Assembly: GCA_910585005.1 (NCBI GenBank)
Contig: CAJUCN010000019.1
Coordinates: forward strand, 1 to 50,035
Origin: an uncultured Lachnospiraceae bacterium
GTDB taxonomy: Bacteria > Bacillota > Clostridia > Lachnospirales > Lachnospiraceae
Length of the DNA stretch: 50,035 bases
Direction: 5' to 3'
Shown: piece after piece, positions 17,004 to 24,951 of the stretch
Position numbering within the stretch: position 1 is the stretch's first letter
How the letters are laid out: each line of letters starts with the position of its first letter
Translations under genes and position numbers: made by a program
Notes under the pieces: model-generated
What the model saw: the letters and a program-made list of their open reading frames with translations, nothing else
What the model was told of the DNA's origin: nothing
Database searches by the model: none

Positions 17004-17444
17004 TTGAAGATAGAGATCAACGTAAATGCGGAAAATGAAGAGACTCAGGTTAAAATTTCCTGCGCCCGCTTAACGCCTGAGATTGAGAAGATTCTGGCAA
17101 CGCTCCGAATGCTGGACCGGCAGCTTACGGTGTATAGGGAAGGGGAAATGTATCTTTTGGATGTCTCCAGTGTGATCTATGCAGAATCCATAGACAGGAA
17201 GACTTTTGTCTATACCCGCAAGGAGGTATATGAGTCTGGCTTTAAGCTGTATGAATTAGAACAGCAGTTGGAAAAATGCGGATTCTTCCGGGCAAATAAA
17301 TCCTGTGTGGTGCAGCTCAAATGTATCCGGTCACTGAAGATGGATCTAAACCGGAAAATCAGGGCAACCCTGGAAAATGGGGAACAGATTATGATTTCCA
17401 GACAGTATGCAGAAGAATTGAAAAAGAAACTGGGGGTGAAGTAA
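17004..17444 (+). CDS. LytTR family DNA-binding regulator
   Basis: This is a roughly 146-residue protein with a probable TTG start at 17004 behind AAAGGGG with 8-bp spacing. The frame is open to 16884, but that stretch contains the promoter and has no coding resemblance. The protein has a short N-terminal segment (IEINVNAENEETQVKI) and a C-terminal LytTR domain (about 45-146), with the characteristic YAESIDRKTFVYT, FFRANKSCVVQL and ISRQYAEELKKKLG. It has no receiver domain. Its stop abuts the DUF3021 start; LytTR plus DUF3021 is a recognised pair in Firmicutes, where the membrane partner is thought to modulate the regulator. Confidence 0.88.
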   Translation: MKIEINVNAENEETQVKISCARLTPEIEKILATLRMLDRQLTVYREGEMYLLDVSSVIYAESIDRKTFVYTRKEVYESGFKLYELEQQLEKCGFFRANKSCVVQLKCIRSLKMDLNRKIRATLENGEQIMISRQYAEELKKKLGVK

Positions 17445-17936
17445 ATGGAGGAGAAAAAAACATTTTTTGACTATCTGGCATATGCTTTTATGATATTTGG
17501 CGTTACGATACTGATTTTGACGGTACTTGCCCTTGTGTGCGGGGAAGAAGCGAAAGAAGTATCCACCATCTTTGCACTGGGAGATGGGGGGATCCCGTTG
17601 TCAACTATTTTGCAGTTTTTCCTCACCTCTATATTAACGACAATGGTGAACATCGCCTTTTTTTCAGAGCGGTTGATCAAAAAGATCCCTCTTTGGTGCA
17701 GGACCGTCGGCATGCTGCTTGCAGAAGTGGCAATGATCATTTTGTTTGTGATAGTTTTTGACTGGTTTCCGGTGGATATGTGGGAACCGTGGGTCATGTT
17801 TTCTTTGAGTTTCGGGTTATGTTTTTGCATCAGTGTGGGAATTACAGTCTTGAAGGAAAAACTGGAAAACCAGAAGATGGAAGCTGCTTTAGAACGGGTA
17901 AAGAAAGAGGGGGAACAGAATGGAAACAGCAATTGA
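17445..17936 (+). CDS. DUF3021 family membrane protein
   Basis: This 163-residue protein has four predicted membrane helices (about 9-34, 50-71, 82-107 and 112-135) and a charged C-terminal tail of about 25 residues. Size, topology and position directly after the LytTR gene match DUF3021. It may act as the membrane-embedded inhibitor or sensor of the LytTR regulator. It overlaps the ABC ATPase start by 17 bases, so the four genes 17004-19534 form one operon. Confidence 0.85.
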   Translation: MEEKKTFFDYLAYAFMIFGVTILILTVLALVCGEEAKEVSTIFALGDGGIPLSTILQFFLTSILTTMVNIAFFSERLIKKIPLWCRTVGMLLAEVAMIILFVIVFDWFPVDMWEPWVMFSLSFGLCFCISVGITVLKEKLENQKMEAALERVKKEGEQNGNSN

Positions 17937-18813
17937 ATTGTCGGGGATCCGCCATAAATTTGTACAAAAAAAGGGGAAAGGATATGAAGAAAATGAGGTG
18001 TTAAAAGGGATAGACTTAAAGGTTTCTACGGGGGAGATCTTTGGGCTGCTTGGCCCTTCCGGGGCAGGTAAGACCACGTTGATCAAGATCATGACAGGGC
18101 GGCTTAAACCCTCTGGAGGCCAGGCGCTTTTGTTTGGAAAAAAACCAAGGGAGTCCTTGAAAAATGCCGGTGGCAGGGAAGGTGAGGGCGGGAAACAAAC
18201 CGGGATGATGATGGATGATTTCGGATTGTACGAACGTTTGTCTTGTACGGATAATCTTACCGTATTTGCAGATATTTATGGCGTAAGCCGGAAACGAGTA
18301 GAGGAAGTTCTCGAAGAGGTGAGGCTGCAAGACGCCAAAAAGCGTCCGGCAGCAGAATTGTCAAAGGGGATGAGGACACGGCTTTCCCTGGCAAGGGCGG
18401 TACTGGCCAGGCCCCGGTTCCTTTTTCTGGATGAACCCACTACGGGGCTTGATCCCGGAACAGCGGCGGAGATCCATCAGATGATCAGGAAAGAACAGCG
18501 GCGGGGTGCAACAGTTTTTCTTACCACTCATAACATGGAGGAGGCAGCGAAGCTGTGTGACCATGTGGCATTGTTAAATGAAGGAACGATTGTGGAGTAT
18601 GGAAAGCCGGAGGAAATCTGCCGGAGACACAACTATGATCATAAGATTAAAATACGCTTTTATAACGGAGAGAGTGAAGAGATTGGCAGCAGCGCGGAGG
18701 AGGCGGACAAGATTGCGGATTATTTCCGGCGGGGGATGGTGGAGACGATCCATTCTACGGAACCGGATCTGGAAACGGTGTTTATGGAGCTTACCGGACG
18801 GGGGCTGGTGTGA
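17920..18813 (+). CDS. ABC transporter ATP-binding protein (exporter)
   Basis: This 297-residue ATPase has Walker A GPSGAGKTT, signature LSKGMRTRLSL, Walker B FLFLDEPTTGLD and switch His in TTHNMEE. The C-terminal 70 residues form the accessory domain common in drug or bacteriocin exporters. Translation begins inside the DUF3021 gene behind GAGGGGGAACAG. It works with the permease immediately downstream, under LytTR control. The substrate is unknown; multidrug or peptide efflux is the usual guess for this arrangement. Confidence 0.92.
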   Translation: METAIELSGIRHKFVQKKGKGYEENEVLKGIDLKVSTGEIFGLLGPSGAGKTTLIKIMTGRLKPSGGQALLFGKKPRESLKNAGGREGEGGKQTGMMMDDFGLYERLSCTDNLTVFADIYGVSRKRVEEVLEEVRLQDAKKRPAAELSKGMRTRLSLARAVLARPRFLFLDEPTTGLDPGTAAEIHQMIRKEQRRGATVFLTTHNMEEAAKLCDHVALLNEGTIVEYGKPEEICRRHNYDHKIKIRFYNGESEEIGSSAEEADKIADYFRRGMVETIHSTEPDLETVFMELTGRGLV

Positions 18814-18829
18814 AAAAGGGAGGAATGGT

Positions 18830-19534
18830 ATGAGTTTCGTACATATCAAGGCGGTGTTTCAAAAACAGATCAAAGAAACCTTAAAGAATAAAGAAGTGCT
18901 GGTTCAGTTTATGATGTTTCCGCTGCTTACGGTGATCATGGAAAACCTGATCCATATAGAAGGGATGCCGGAGCATTATTTTACAGGATTGTTTTCTTCC
19001 ATGTATGTGGGAATGGCGCCCCTTGTTGCCATGGTATCGATCCTTGCGGAAGAAAAGGAAAAGGGCACGCTGCGGGCGCTTTTGATGGCGGATGTAAAGG
19101 CGGCAGAGTATCTGGCGGGAGTGGGAAGTTATGTTTGGCTGGTCTGCATGTTTGGATCCTGTGTGTTTATGGTTACAGGAGAGTATGAAGGGAAGGAAGC
19201 CTTGTTTTTCCTGGGAATTATGGGAGTGGGCATACTCATTTCCCTGGTGTTTGGCGCGGCGATCGGCGTATCGAGCAGAAACCAGATGGGGGCAACGGCA
19301 ATCAGCGTGCCTGTGATGCTGGCGCTTTCGTTTTTGCCTATGCTTTCTGCCTTTAATGAGACTTTGGGAAAAGTGGCAAAGGTCGTTTACACACAGCAGG
19401 TCAGCCTTTTGGTAAGCCCGGCATCAGATCATACGGCGGGTTTTGGAAATATATCGATTATTTTGGCCAATGTTCTTTTGGTTATGGCTTTATTTGGCTA
19501 TGCATATAAAAAGGCAGCATTTGATGAAAAATAA
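18830..19534 (+). CDS. ABC-2 type transporter permease
   Basis: This is a 234-residue membrane protein with six predicted helices. A longer open frame reaches back into the ATPase gene, but the ATG at 18830 follows AGGGAGG at the right distance and begins a typical ABC-2 permease N-terminus (MSFVHIKAVFQKQIKETLKN). AEEKEKGTLRALL near residue 80 is the conserved coupling segment of ABC2_membrane proteins. It is the last gene of the LytTR-DUF3021-ABC operon, 16 bp after the ATPase. Confidence 0.9.
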   Translation: MSFVHIKAVFQKQIKETLKNKEVLVQFMMFPLLTVIMENLIHIEGMPEHYFTGLFSSMYVGMAPLVAMVSILAEEKEKGTLRALLMADVKAAEYLAGVGSYVWLVCMFGSCVFMVTGEYEGKEALFFLGIMGVGILISLVFGAAIGVSSRNQMGATAISVPVMLALSFLPMLSAFNETLGKVAKVVYTQQVSLLVSPASDHTAGFGNISIILANVLLVMALFGYAYKKAAFDEK

Positions 19535-19541
19535 ATTTATT

Positions 19542-19593
19542 TTGTAACTAAAGTTACGGATTTATTTTTTTCAAGCAGTTACAATATGTGTAA
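19542..19593 (+). promoter_or_regulatory. FNR/Crp-like palindromes upstream of the glycyl radical gene
   Basis: GTAAC-TAAA-GTTAC (19544-19557; with TT before it, TTGTAAC-N4-GTTAC) is an inverted repeat with the geometry of Crp/Fnr operators. A second dyad, TTACA-ATATG-TGTAA (19579-19593), follows 36 bp downstream, centre to centre. Both precede the grcA-like gene, whose E. coli relative is anaerobically induced. A Crp/Fnr gene lies about 2.7 kb upstream. The regulator assignment is inference. Confidence 0.5.
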
Positions 19594-19649
19594 ATCAAAA
19601 CAAACAATCATAGCTTGCAAGATACAGGGAAAAGAAAGGAGAATTCACC

Positions 19650-19889
19650 ATGACAAACACAGCACAGGTTGATAATTTAGTAAATCTTTTGGATGGGTAT
19701 GCTTCTAAGGGAGGCCATCACTTAAATGTTAATGTTTTAAACAGGGATATGCTTCTTGATGCACAGAAGAACCCGGAGAAGTATCCCCAGCTTACGATCC
19801 GCGTATCCGGTTATGCAGTCAACTTCATTAAACTTACACCGGAGCAGCAGGCGGACGTTATTTCCAGGACCTTCCACGAGGCAATGTAA
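19650..19889 (+). CDS. grcA: Autonomous glycyl radical cofactor (GrcA/YfiD-like)
   Basis: This 79-residue protein consists almost wholly of the C-terminal glycine radical domain of pyruvate formate-lyase. HHLNVNVLNRDMLLDA is followed by QLTIRVSGYAVNF with G54 as the radical glycine, and it ends in VISRTFHEAM. In E. coli and phage T4 the related YfiD/Y06I proteins replace the oxidatively cleaved end of PflB and restore activity after oxygen exposure. The start has an AAAGGAG site, and the gene is monocistronic between its own promoter region and a terminator. It is shorter than E. coli GrcA (127 residues), lacking the extra N-terminus. It needs PFL-activating enzyme, not seen here. Confidence 0.93.
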   Translation: MTNTAQVDNLVNLLDGYASKGGHHLNVNVLNRDMLLDAQKNPEKYPQLTIRVSGYAVNFIKLTPEQQADVISRTFHEAM

Positions 19890-19930
19890 CCCTACATGTC
19901 ATATGACAATAAAACAGTGTAAAGTTTAGG

Positions 19931-19967
19931 AACGGTGTAGCTTTTGGGTTATGCCGTTTTTCTTTTT
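19931..19967 (+). terminator. Terminator after grcA
   Basis: AACGGTGTAGC (19931-19941) pairs with GGTTATGCCGTT (arm ending 19958) allowing G-T pairs, about 11 bp. It is followed by TTTTTCTTTTT. Confidence 0.7.
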
Positions 19968-19990
19968 ATCAATTTTTAATAAAGTTTCTA

Positions 19991-20239
19991 TTGACTGTTC
20001 ATACACTTTTCTGATAGAATAAATCAAAGCATAGAAATTCTAACGGAAATTCGTTCTATTATCTTATTTTCTAATCTGTATTCCAAGAAAGGAATGCAAA
20101 TCTCTGTATTAGAAGTCCTTGCTTGATTACCAATCAAAATATTATAAGGCAGGGAGCAGACAGAGTATGAAAGGGATGATGGTTTTGACGCCTTTCGCAG
20201 GAAGCAAAGCAGTTCTGCCAGCCTGCCGGAAGGAGAGGA
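19991..20239 (+). promoter_or_regulatory. Promoter and long leader of the Rpn nuclease gene
   Basis: The 350-bp gap 19890-20239 holds the grcA terminator and then a promoter: TTGACT (19991-19996), 18-bp spacer, TAGAAT (20015-20020). About 210 bp of leader follow, with a short perfect hairpin TTGATT-ACC-AATCAA (about 20123-20137). No recognised riboswitch was found. A 38-codon frame from 20167 overlaps the gene start but has no support. Confidence 0.5.
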
Positions 20240-21169
20240 ATGGCTTACACGAAGAAAAAGTTGGAGGAATTGGATGTAATTGATGATTTTTTAATGAATA
20301 GCCTTGCTTCTGACAAAGAAGTAGGAGAAGAATTCTGTCGGGTGATCTTGTCCACATTGTTACAGCGGAACATAGGAAAAGTGAACGTGACAGTGCAGAA
20401 GGTGATACCACCTGCCGATCCAACGTTAAAAGGGATTCGGCTGGATGTGAAGGTTGAAGAGTCATTTGAAGGAGAACAAAGGGAAGGTGCAGGAGAGTCT
20501 GCAGCAATGAAGGTTTATGATATTGAGCCGCATCTTGCAGAAGGGACAGACTTACCCAGGCATAACCGCTTTTATCAGGCACTTTCAGATAGCAGTAATA
20601 TGAAAAGCGGTCAAAAGGATTACAGGCATTTGCCGGATTTATATATCCTAATGATCTTGGACAAAGATCCTTTTGGTTATGATTATATGATGTATAGTAT
20701 ACGGAATAAATGCGAGGAAATAAAGGAACTGGACTATGAAGACGGGCTTCGGTTTTATTACTTTTATACGGATGGAAGTAAAGGTGGGAGTAATGAAATT
20801 AAGACAATGCTTCATTATATCCGGGACAGCCGTGAGGAAAATGCAATAGACGATGCCACGAAAGAAGTTCACAGATTTACAAAGAAGGTGAAAGTTCATC
20901 CGGAGGTGAGGAAGGGTTATATGCTGTGGGAAGAGTATGAGTATTTGTGGAAGAAGAAACTTAGAGAAGAAGTGAAAGATGAGGTTAGGGAAGAGCTCAA
21001 GGCAGAAGGAATGGCGGAAGAAATTTTGGAAGTCCTTGAAGAATATGGAGAGGTTCCGGGGAAATTGAAGGAAAGAATTCTGGAAAAAAAGAGCCTGCCG
21101 ATTTTAAAATGCTGGTTAAAAGCGGCGGTGAAAGCAGATTCCATTGAAGCATTTGAACAGGAAATATAA
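20240..21169 (+). CDS. Rpn family / PD-(D/E)XK nuclease family transposase-like protein
   Basis: This 309-residue protein starts behind GGAAGGAGAGGA. Residues of about 60-130 carry the PD-(D/E)XK pattern of the Rpn/PDDEXK_2 family (IRLDVKVEE, then YDIEPH, LPRHNRFYQ). The hallmark DPFGYDYMMYSIRN and DGLRFYYFYTDGSKGG follow near residues 150-190. The last 80 residues are a charged helix of the kind seen in this family. Rpn proteins of E. coli promote RecA-independent recombination as DNA endonucleases. Multi-copy in many Lachnospiraceae, they are often labelled transposases though no terminal repeats are seen here. Function in this host is unknown. Confidence 0.85.
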   Translation: MAYTKKKLEELDVIDDFLMNSLASDKEVGEEFCRVILSTLLQRNIGKVNVTVQKVIPPADPTLKGIRLDVKVEESFEGEQREGAGESAAMKVYDIEPHLAEGTDLPRHNRFYQALSDSSNMKSGQKDYRHLPDLYILMILDKDPFGYDYMMYSIRNKCEEIKELDYEDGLRFYYFYTDGSKGGSNEIKTMLHYIRDSREENAIDDATKEVHRFTKKVKVHPEVRKGYMLWEEYEYLWKKKLREEVKDEVREELKAEGMAEEILEVLEEYGEVPGKLKERILEKKSLPILKCWLKAAVKADSIEAFEQEI

Positions 21170-21244
21170 TTGGATTCCCGCAGGCAGCGCGCCAGGTGGC
21201 GGTTTGCGGCTTGCAGCGGAGCCTTTGATTTGGTGAGTGATAAG

Positions 21245-21967
21245 ATGAAAAAGAGATGTTGCTTTTTAATAGCGGGAATAGTGTTCCTGCTTATAGCAGG
21301 CTGCGGGCGGGATGACAGTTTGGCTGGAAAGATCCCAAAGCCTGTAACAGAGGAAAATTTGGAGTACTATGTTGATATAAGCGGTTCCAGTTCTTTGTGT
21401 GTCAGGTCAGCGGTCTATCCGTACGATGAACAGCTTATTTTTGTTGCAGCTTATTTTAATTGTGGTAAGGAGTTTGTGGAAACCCGAATTTTGTCAGAAA
21501 AAGAGAGAACAGCCTTTTGGGAAGAGGTGAATGCCGTCCACATGAAAGAGCAAATGGATGATGATCATAGGGAAGGGGCACAGAAAGAAAGTGGCGGGTT
21601 AAGTGTAGGCGGTGTCTATTATCCTGTGGAGAGGATAGATTTTGCGGCTCTGGGGATTCCCGTTAAGAAGGCCCATGATGTAGAGTATCCTTTGGAGGAG
21701 GAAGTGGGCGGATGTGTCCTGGAAGGCATCCTGGAGCTTCAAGATACCGTGCAATGGAAAGAAAGGCCCATATTTATCGGTACAAATGCTTTTGTGAGAA
21801 GTGTAAGAGAACAAATGGAAGACCGGCTGGGAAAAGAAATTGAAGCAATGGAATTAGACGGCCTTTCGGATCAGGATTTGACAATAAAGGTCAGGACGGA
21901 AGGCGGAGACAGTTATCAGGCAACAGTTACTTACATGTGTTATGTAGCGGAAATAGAAAAGGAGTGA
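21245..21967 (+). CDS. Small lipoprotein of unknown function
   Basis: This is a roughly 240-residue protein. The frame is open from 21170, but the ATG at 21245 begins a clean lipoprotein signal (MKKRCCFLIAGIVFLLIAGC, lipobox I-A-G-C20). The ribosome site is weak (GGTGAGTG). The mature part is acidic, with no recognised enzymatic motif; the end (LTIKVRTEGGDSYQATVTY) is beta-rich. It lies 75 bp after the Rpn gene and may share its transcript. The stop codon lies inside the stem of the following terminator. Confidence 0.7.
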   Translation: MKKRCCFLIAGIVFLLIAGCGRDDSLAGKIPKPVTEENLEYYVDISGSSSLCVRSAVYPYDEQLIFVAAYFNCGKEFVETRILSEKERTAFWEEVNAVHMKEQMDDDHREGAQKESGGLSVGGVYYPVERIDFAALGIPVKKAHDVEYPLEEEVGGCVLEGILELQDTVQWKERPIFIGTNAFVRSVREQMEDRLGKEIEAMELDGLSDQDLTIKVRTEGGDSYQATVTYMCYVAEIEKE

Positions 21968-21993
21968 GCGCAATTGCTCACTCCTGTCTTTTT
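21960..21993 (+). terminator. Terminator after the small lipoprotein gene
   Basis: AGGAGTGAGC (21960-21969) and GCTCACTCCT (21976-21985) form a perfect 10-bp stem with loop GCAATT, followed by GTCTTTTT. The TGA stop of the upstream gene is in the left arm. Confidence 0.9.
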
Positions 21994-22007
21994 ATGTACA
22001 AAATATC

Positions 22008-22056
22008 TTGACGAGAAGAAGTTGATTGACTATAATGTACATATTCAATAAGTACA
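22008..22056 (+). promoter_or_regulatory. Strong promoter overlapped by a GntR/YtrA-type operator
   Basis: TTGACG (22008-22013), exactly 17 bp, then TATAAT (22031-22036) form a near-consensus promoter. Overlapping its last base, TGTAC (22036-22040) and GTACA (22052-22056) make an inverted repeat with an 11-bp centre, of the size bound by YtrA-subfamily GntR repressors. Binding would cover the -10 and start site, so autorepression of the GntR-ABC operon is likely. Confidence 0.75.
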
Positions 22057-22080
22057 CTTGAGAAAACAGGATGGTGAAAC

Positions 22081-22455
22081 GTGGAAATCATTATCAGTAA
22101 TAATGCAAACAAGCCGATCTATGAGCAGATCACCTCCCAAATTAAAGCAATGATCATGAGCGGGGAGCTGAAAGCAGGGGATGGGATTCCATCTATGCGT
22201 GCTTTGGCGAAAGCGATCCATGTAAGTGTTATTACAGTCCAAAAGGCTTATGAGGATTTGCAAAGGGATGGTTTCATTGAGACTACGGTAGGACGTGGGA
22301 GCTTTGTGTCGGCGCAAAATAAAGAATTTTATCAAGAGGAGCAGCAGCGGATTGCAGAAGAACATTTGTGCAAGGCCGCTGAAATCGGGCGGATGAACCA
22401 TATATCTTTAGAAAAGTTAACGGAGCTGCTTGCCCTGTTTTATCATGATGAATGA
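22081..22455 (+). CDS. GntR family regulator, YtrA subfamily
   Basis: This 124-residue protein starts at GTG. Residues of about 8-75 form the GntR winged helix (PIYEQITSQIKAMIMSGELK, SMRALAKAIHVSVITVQKAY, GFIETTVGRGSFV). The C-terminal part is only about 45 residues, too short for a ligand domain, which defines the YtrA subgroup. Such repressors typically head ABC transporter operons and respond to cell-wall antibiotics. Here it directly precedes an ATPase and a permease, and an inverted repeat overlaps its promoter. Confidence 0.92.
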   Translation: MEIIISNNANKPIYEQITSQIKAMIMSGELKAGDGIPSMRALAKAIHVSVITVQKAYEDLQRDGFIETTVGRGSFVSAQNKEFYQEEQQRIAEEHLCKAAEIGRMNHISLEKLTELLALFYHDE

Positions 22456-22476
22456 TGAGAAAGGAGTGTTCTTTGC

Positions 22477-23355
22477 ATGGAAAATATTTTGGAGTTATGT
22501 CAGGTTTCTAAATCATTTTCCAAGTCGGGGTTTCGACTTATGGATGTGACATTTTCCCTGCCTTACGGGGCAATTATGGGATTTGTGGGGGAAAACGGCG
22601 CGGGGAAGACTACCACGATTGGCTGTATCTTAAATACGGTAAGGAAGGACGGCGGGACGGTAAAACTGTTTGGCAGGGAAATGCAGGATGGGGATTTGGA
22701 TATACGGGAAAAGATCGGCGTTGTTTATGATGGCGGCAACTTTCCTTCTTACTGGAGCCCCAAACAGCTTTCACAGGTGATGGCGGGACTTTACCAGGGA
22801 TGGGATCAGGAGGTGTTTTCAAAATACCTGTCAGATTTCCAATTACCGGCGGGGCGGAAGATCAAGCATTATTCCAGAGGGATGACCATGAAGCTGGCCC
22901 TTGCGGCGGCTTTGGCCCATCATCCCAAGCTTTTAATCTTAGATGAGGCTACTAGCGGGCTTGATCCTGTAATGCGTGACGAGATGTTGGATGTCTTTCT
23001 TGATTTTGTGCAGGAAGAAGACCACTCTATTTTACTCTCATCCCACATAACAAGCGATTTGGAAAAGGTTGCGGACTACATTACTTTTATCCATGAAGGG
23101 AAACTGGTTATGACGGTGTCCAAAAATGACCTGGTGTATCGTTATGCGGTTCTTCGTTGTAAGGAAAGCCAGTTCCGCACCCTGGATCCGGGAGATATTG
23201 TTGCTTACCGGAAACGTGATTTCCAGATCGACGTGCTGGTTGCTGACGGAAAGGAAGCAGGGCGTAAATATGGAGATCTTGTGATAGACCATGTTTCCAT
23301 TGATGAGGTTATGTTGCTGTTAGTGAAAGGGAAAAGGTATGAGAGGACTTCTTAA
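22477..23355 (+). CDS. ABC transporter ATP-binding protein (YtrB-like)
   Basis: This 292-residue ATPase has Walker A GENGAGKTT, signature YSRGMTMKLAL, Walker B LLILDEATSGLD and switch His in LSSHITSDLE. It resembles YtrB/BcrA-type ATPases linked to GntR repressors. It lies 21 bp after the GntR gene with AGAAAGGAG as ribosome site and overlaps the permease start by 17 bases. It powers the adjacent membrane protein; the role may be antibiotic or envelope-stress efflux. Confidence 0.92.
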   Translation: MENILELCQVSKSFSKSGFRLMDVTFSLPYGAIMGFVGENGAGKTTTIGCILNTVRKDGGTVKLFGREMQDGDLDIREKIGVVYDGGNFPSYWSPKQLSQVMAGLYQGWDQEVFSKYLSDFQLPAGRKIKHYSRGMTMKLALAAALAHHPKLLILDEATSGLDPVMRDEMLDVFLDFVQEEDHSILLSSHITSDLEKVADYITFIHEGKLVMTVSKNDLVYRYAVLRCKESQFRTLDPGDIVAYRKRDFQIDVLVADGKEAGRKYGDLVIDHVSIDEVMLLLVKGKRYERTS

Positions 23356-23983
23356 AAATAATTTTTTTGCTGCATGGGCTAATGCGAAAGTGTTCGCGGC
23401 CTTCTTGTTTGTACTTGGCAGTTTCGTGGTGGTGGTGATCAGTCAGTCTTTGCTGATTGGCTTTGTGCTTACAGGGATGATTGGGTTTTCGGTTAATGCG
23501 GCGGCTGTTACGAAAAATGAATTTGCTTCAAATTGGGGAAAATACAAATTGACTCTTCCGGTTAGGCGCGTGGATCTTATAAAGAGCCTGTTTATCAATT
23601 TGGTGATCTGGATGATGATCGGGACTTTTTTTGCTCTGGCCGGAACAAGTTTATCCTGGCTGCTCCATGGATGTCCTTTTGATAATCCCATCGACATGCT
23701 TTCCATGTTTGCTCTGGGGATCAGTATGAGCCTTTTTACAGGGGCAGTGTTCTTCCCGTTGTTTTATTTGGGTGGGGAGGAAAGAAGCGAAAGCTTTTTG
23801 GTGATTTCCCTGCTTTGCGCTTTTGCCATCAGCTTTATCATCATTAGTGTGGTGAATGAGTTGATGGAACCGGGAATGTGGCATGTCCTAATAGGGAATG
23901 CTGTTTTGGCCGGCTGTTCAATATTGGCATATGCCGTATCTTTTCCGCTTACCGTGGGAATCTTTCAAAGGAAAGAGTATTGA
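23339..23983 (+). CDS. ABC-2 transporter permease
   Basis: This 214-residue protein has six predicted membrane helices, similar to ABC2_membrane_5 permeases of GntR-ABC operons. The motif NEFASNWGKYKLTLPVRR near residues 60-77 is the conserved cytoplasmic segment of that family. It starts inside the ATPase gene, so translation is coupled. It is the last gene of the operon, ended by a strong hairpin at 24049-24100. Confidence 0.87.
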   Translation: MRGLLKNNFFAAWANAKVFAAFLFVLGSFVVVVISQSLLIGFVLTGMIGFSVNAAAVTKNEFASNWGKYKLTLPVRRVDLIKSLFINLVIWMMIGTFFALAGTSLSWLLHGCPFDNPIDMLSMFALGISMSLFTGAVFFPLFYLGGEERSESFLVISLLCAFAISFIIISVVNELMEPGMWHVLIGNAVLAGCSILAYAVSFPLTVGIFQRKEY

Positions 23984-24048
23984 AATGGTACAGTTGATAG
24001 AAGATCAAGACAGATGATATTGCAGGAAATTAGTTGAAATGTGCGGGG

Positions 24049-24100
24049 AAAGATGGGGGAAACGCCATAGGGGAAAGCCTGTGACGTTTCCCCCATCTTT
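24049..24100. terminator. Perfect hairpin terminator between convergent genes
   Basis: AAAGATGGGGGAAACG (24049-24064) and CGTTTCCCCCATCTTT (24085-24100) are perfectly complementary over 16 bp with a 20-nt loop. The hairpin sits between the plus-strand permease and the minus-strand AraC gene and can serve both, although the T-runs are short. Confidence 0.8.
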
Positions 24101-24102
24101 CA

Positions 24103-24951
24103 TCAAAGTTTCTTATTCACGGGGATCCACACCTCGTACTGTGCATTTTCAGGGTCGGGATTGATGTAAACCTCAATATCGGGCGCGTTGGCATATTCGT
24201 ATCCGGAAGCCGGGAGCCACTCTGTGACAATCTGCTTTTCCAGCTCCTGGATGGACTGGTTAGTTCCTGAACCGGAAAAGATTGCCCAGGTTGATGCCGG
24301 TATCAGGTATTCTTCAAATTCATCGTTTGTTTTTGTGCTGGAAACGGCGATAAAATATTTCCACTGTTCTTCGTCATTACAGACACTTACGCCCAAAAGC
24401 CCCATGGGAGGCGTATCCATCAACGCTGCCAGTTTTTGGACGGTTCCGTTTGTGACGGCATTTTGCCACATGTCCGGGACGACCATAAAGTTGTTTTCGA
24501 TTTCTTTCTCAAGGGGGCGTGATACGCCGATAATGCGGAAAGATTCTTTTGTTTCAATGCGGTAATTCATTTTAGTTGCTCCTTTCACGGTGATCTGGAA
24601 AATAATAGGGGAAAAGGATTTCACGGATGTGCCTTCATTTTTTACGGACGAAGGGGCAATCCCGTGAAAAGACTGGAAAGCCCGGTTAAAGGCCGTTGGG
24701 GATTGATAGCCATATTTTTCCGCTATGTCGATGACACGCTCTTTTCCACTTTGTAAATCAACGGCTGCCAAAGACATTTTCCTTCTCCGGATATATTCCG
24801 ATAAAGTGATGCCTGCCATATAAGTGAACATTCTTTGGTAGTGATAGGTGGAGCAGCAGGCGATCCGTGCAAGCTGTCCAATGTCTATCTCATCGGTTAA
24901 ATGATCTTCAATATAATGGATGCTTTTGTTTAGCCTTTCTATCCAATCCAT
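24103..24951 (-). CDS. AraC family regulator with GyrI-like effector domain
   Basis: This 282-residue protein has its AraC HTH at the N-terminus (residues 8-105: DIGQLARIACCSTYHYQRMF, then VIDIAEKYGYQSPTAFNRAF). A GyrI-like small-molecule-binding domain follows (about 125-282, beginning NYRIETKESFRIIGVSRPLE). This is the Rob/TipA-like drug-sensing layout. The start follows AGGGAGG. It is transcribed away from the acetyltransferase gene; no dedicated target can be named. Confidence 0.9.
   Translation of the reverse strand: MDWIERLNKSIHYIEDHLTDEIDIGQLARIACCSTYHYQRMFTYMAGITLSEYIRRRKMSLAAVDLQSGKERVIDIAEKYGYQSPTAFNRAFQSFHGIAPSSVKNEGTSVKSFSPIIFQITVKGATKMNYRIETKESFRIIGVSRPLEKEIENNFMVVPDMWQNAVTNGTVQKLAALMDTPPMGLLGVSVCNDEEQWKYFIAVSSTKTNDEFEEYLIPASTWAIFSGSGTNQSIQELEKQIVTEWLPASGYEYANAPDIEVYINPDPENAQYEVWIPVNKKL

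Noticed and set aside
20167..20283. Short 38-codon frame overlapping the Rpn gene start
   Set aside because: No convincing ribosome site or similarity; the stronger GGAAGGAGAGG site belongs to the gene at 20240.
20240..21169. Calling the PD-(D/E)XK gene a complete insertion sequence
   Set aside because: No flanking terminal inverted repeats or target duplications are visible around it.
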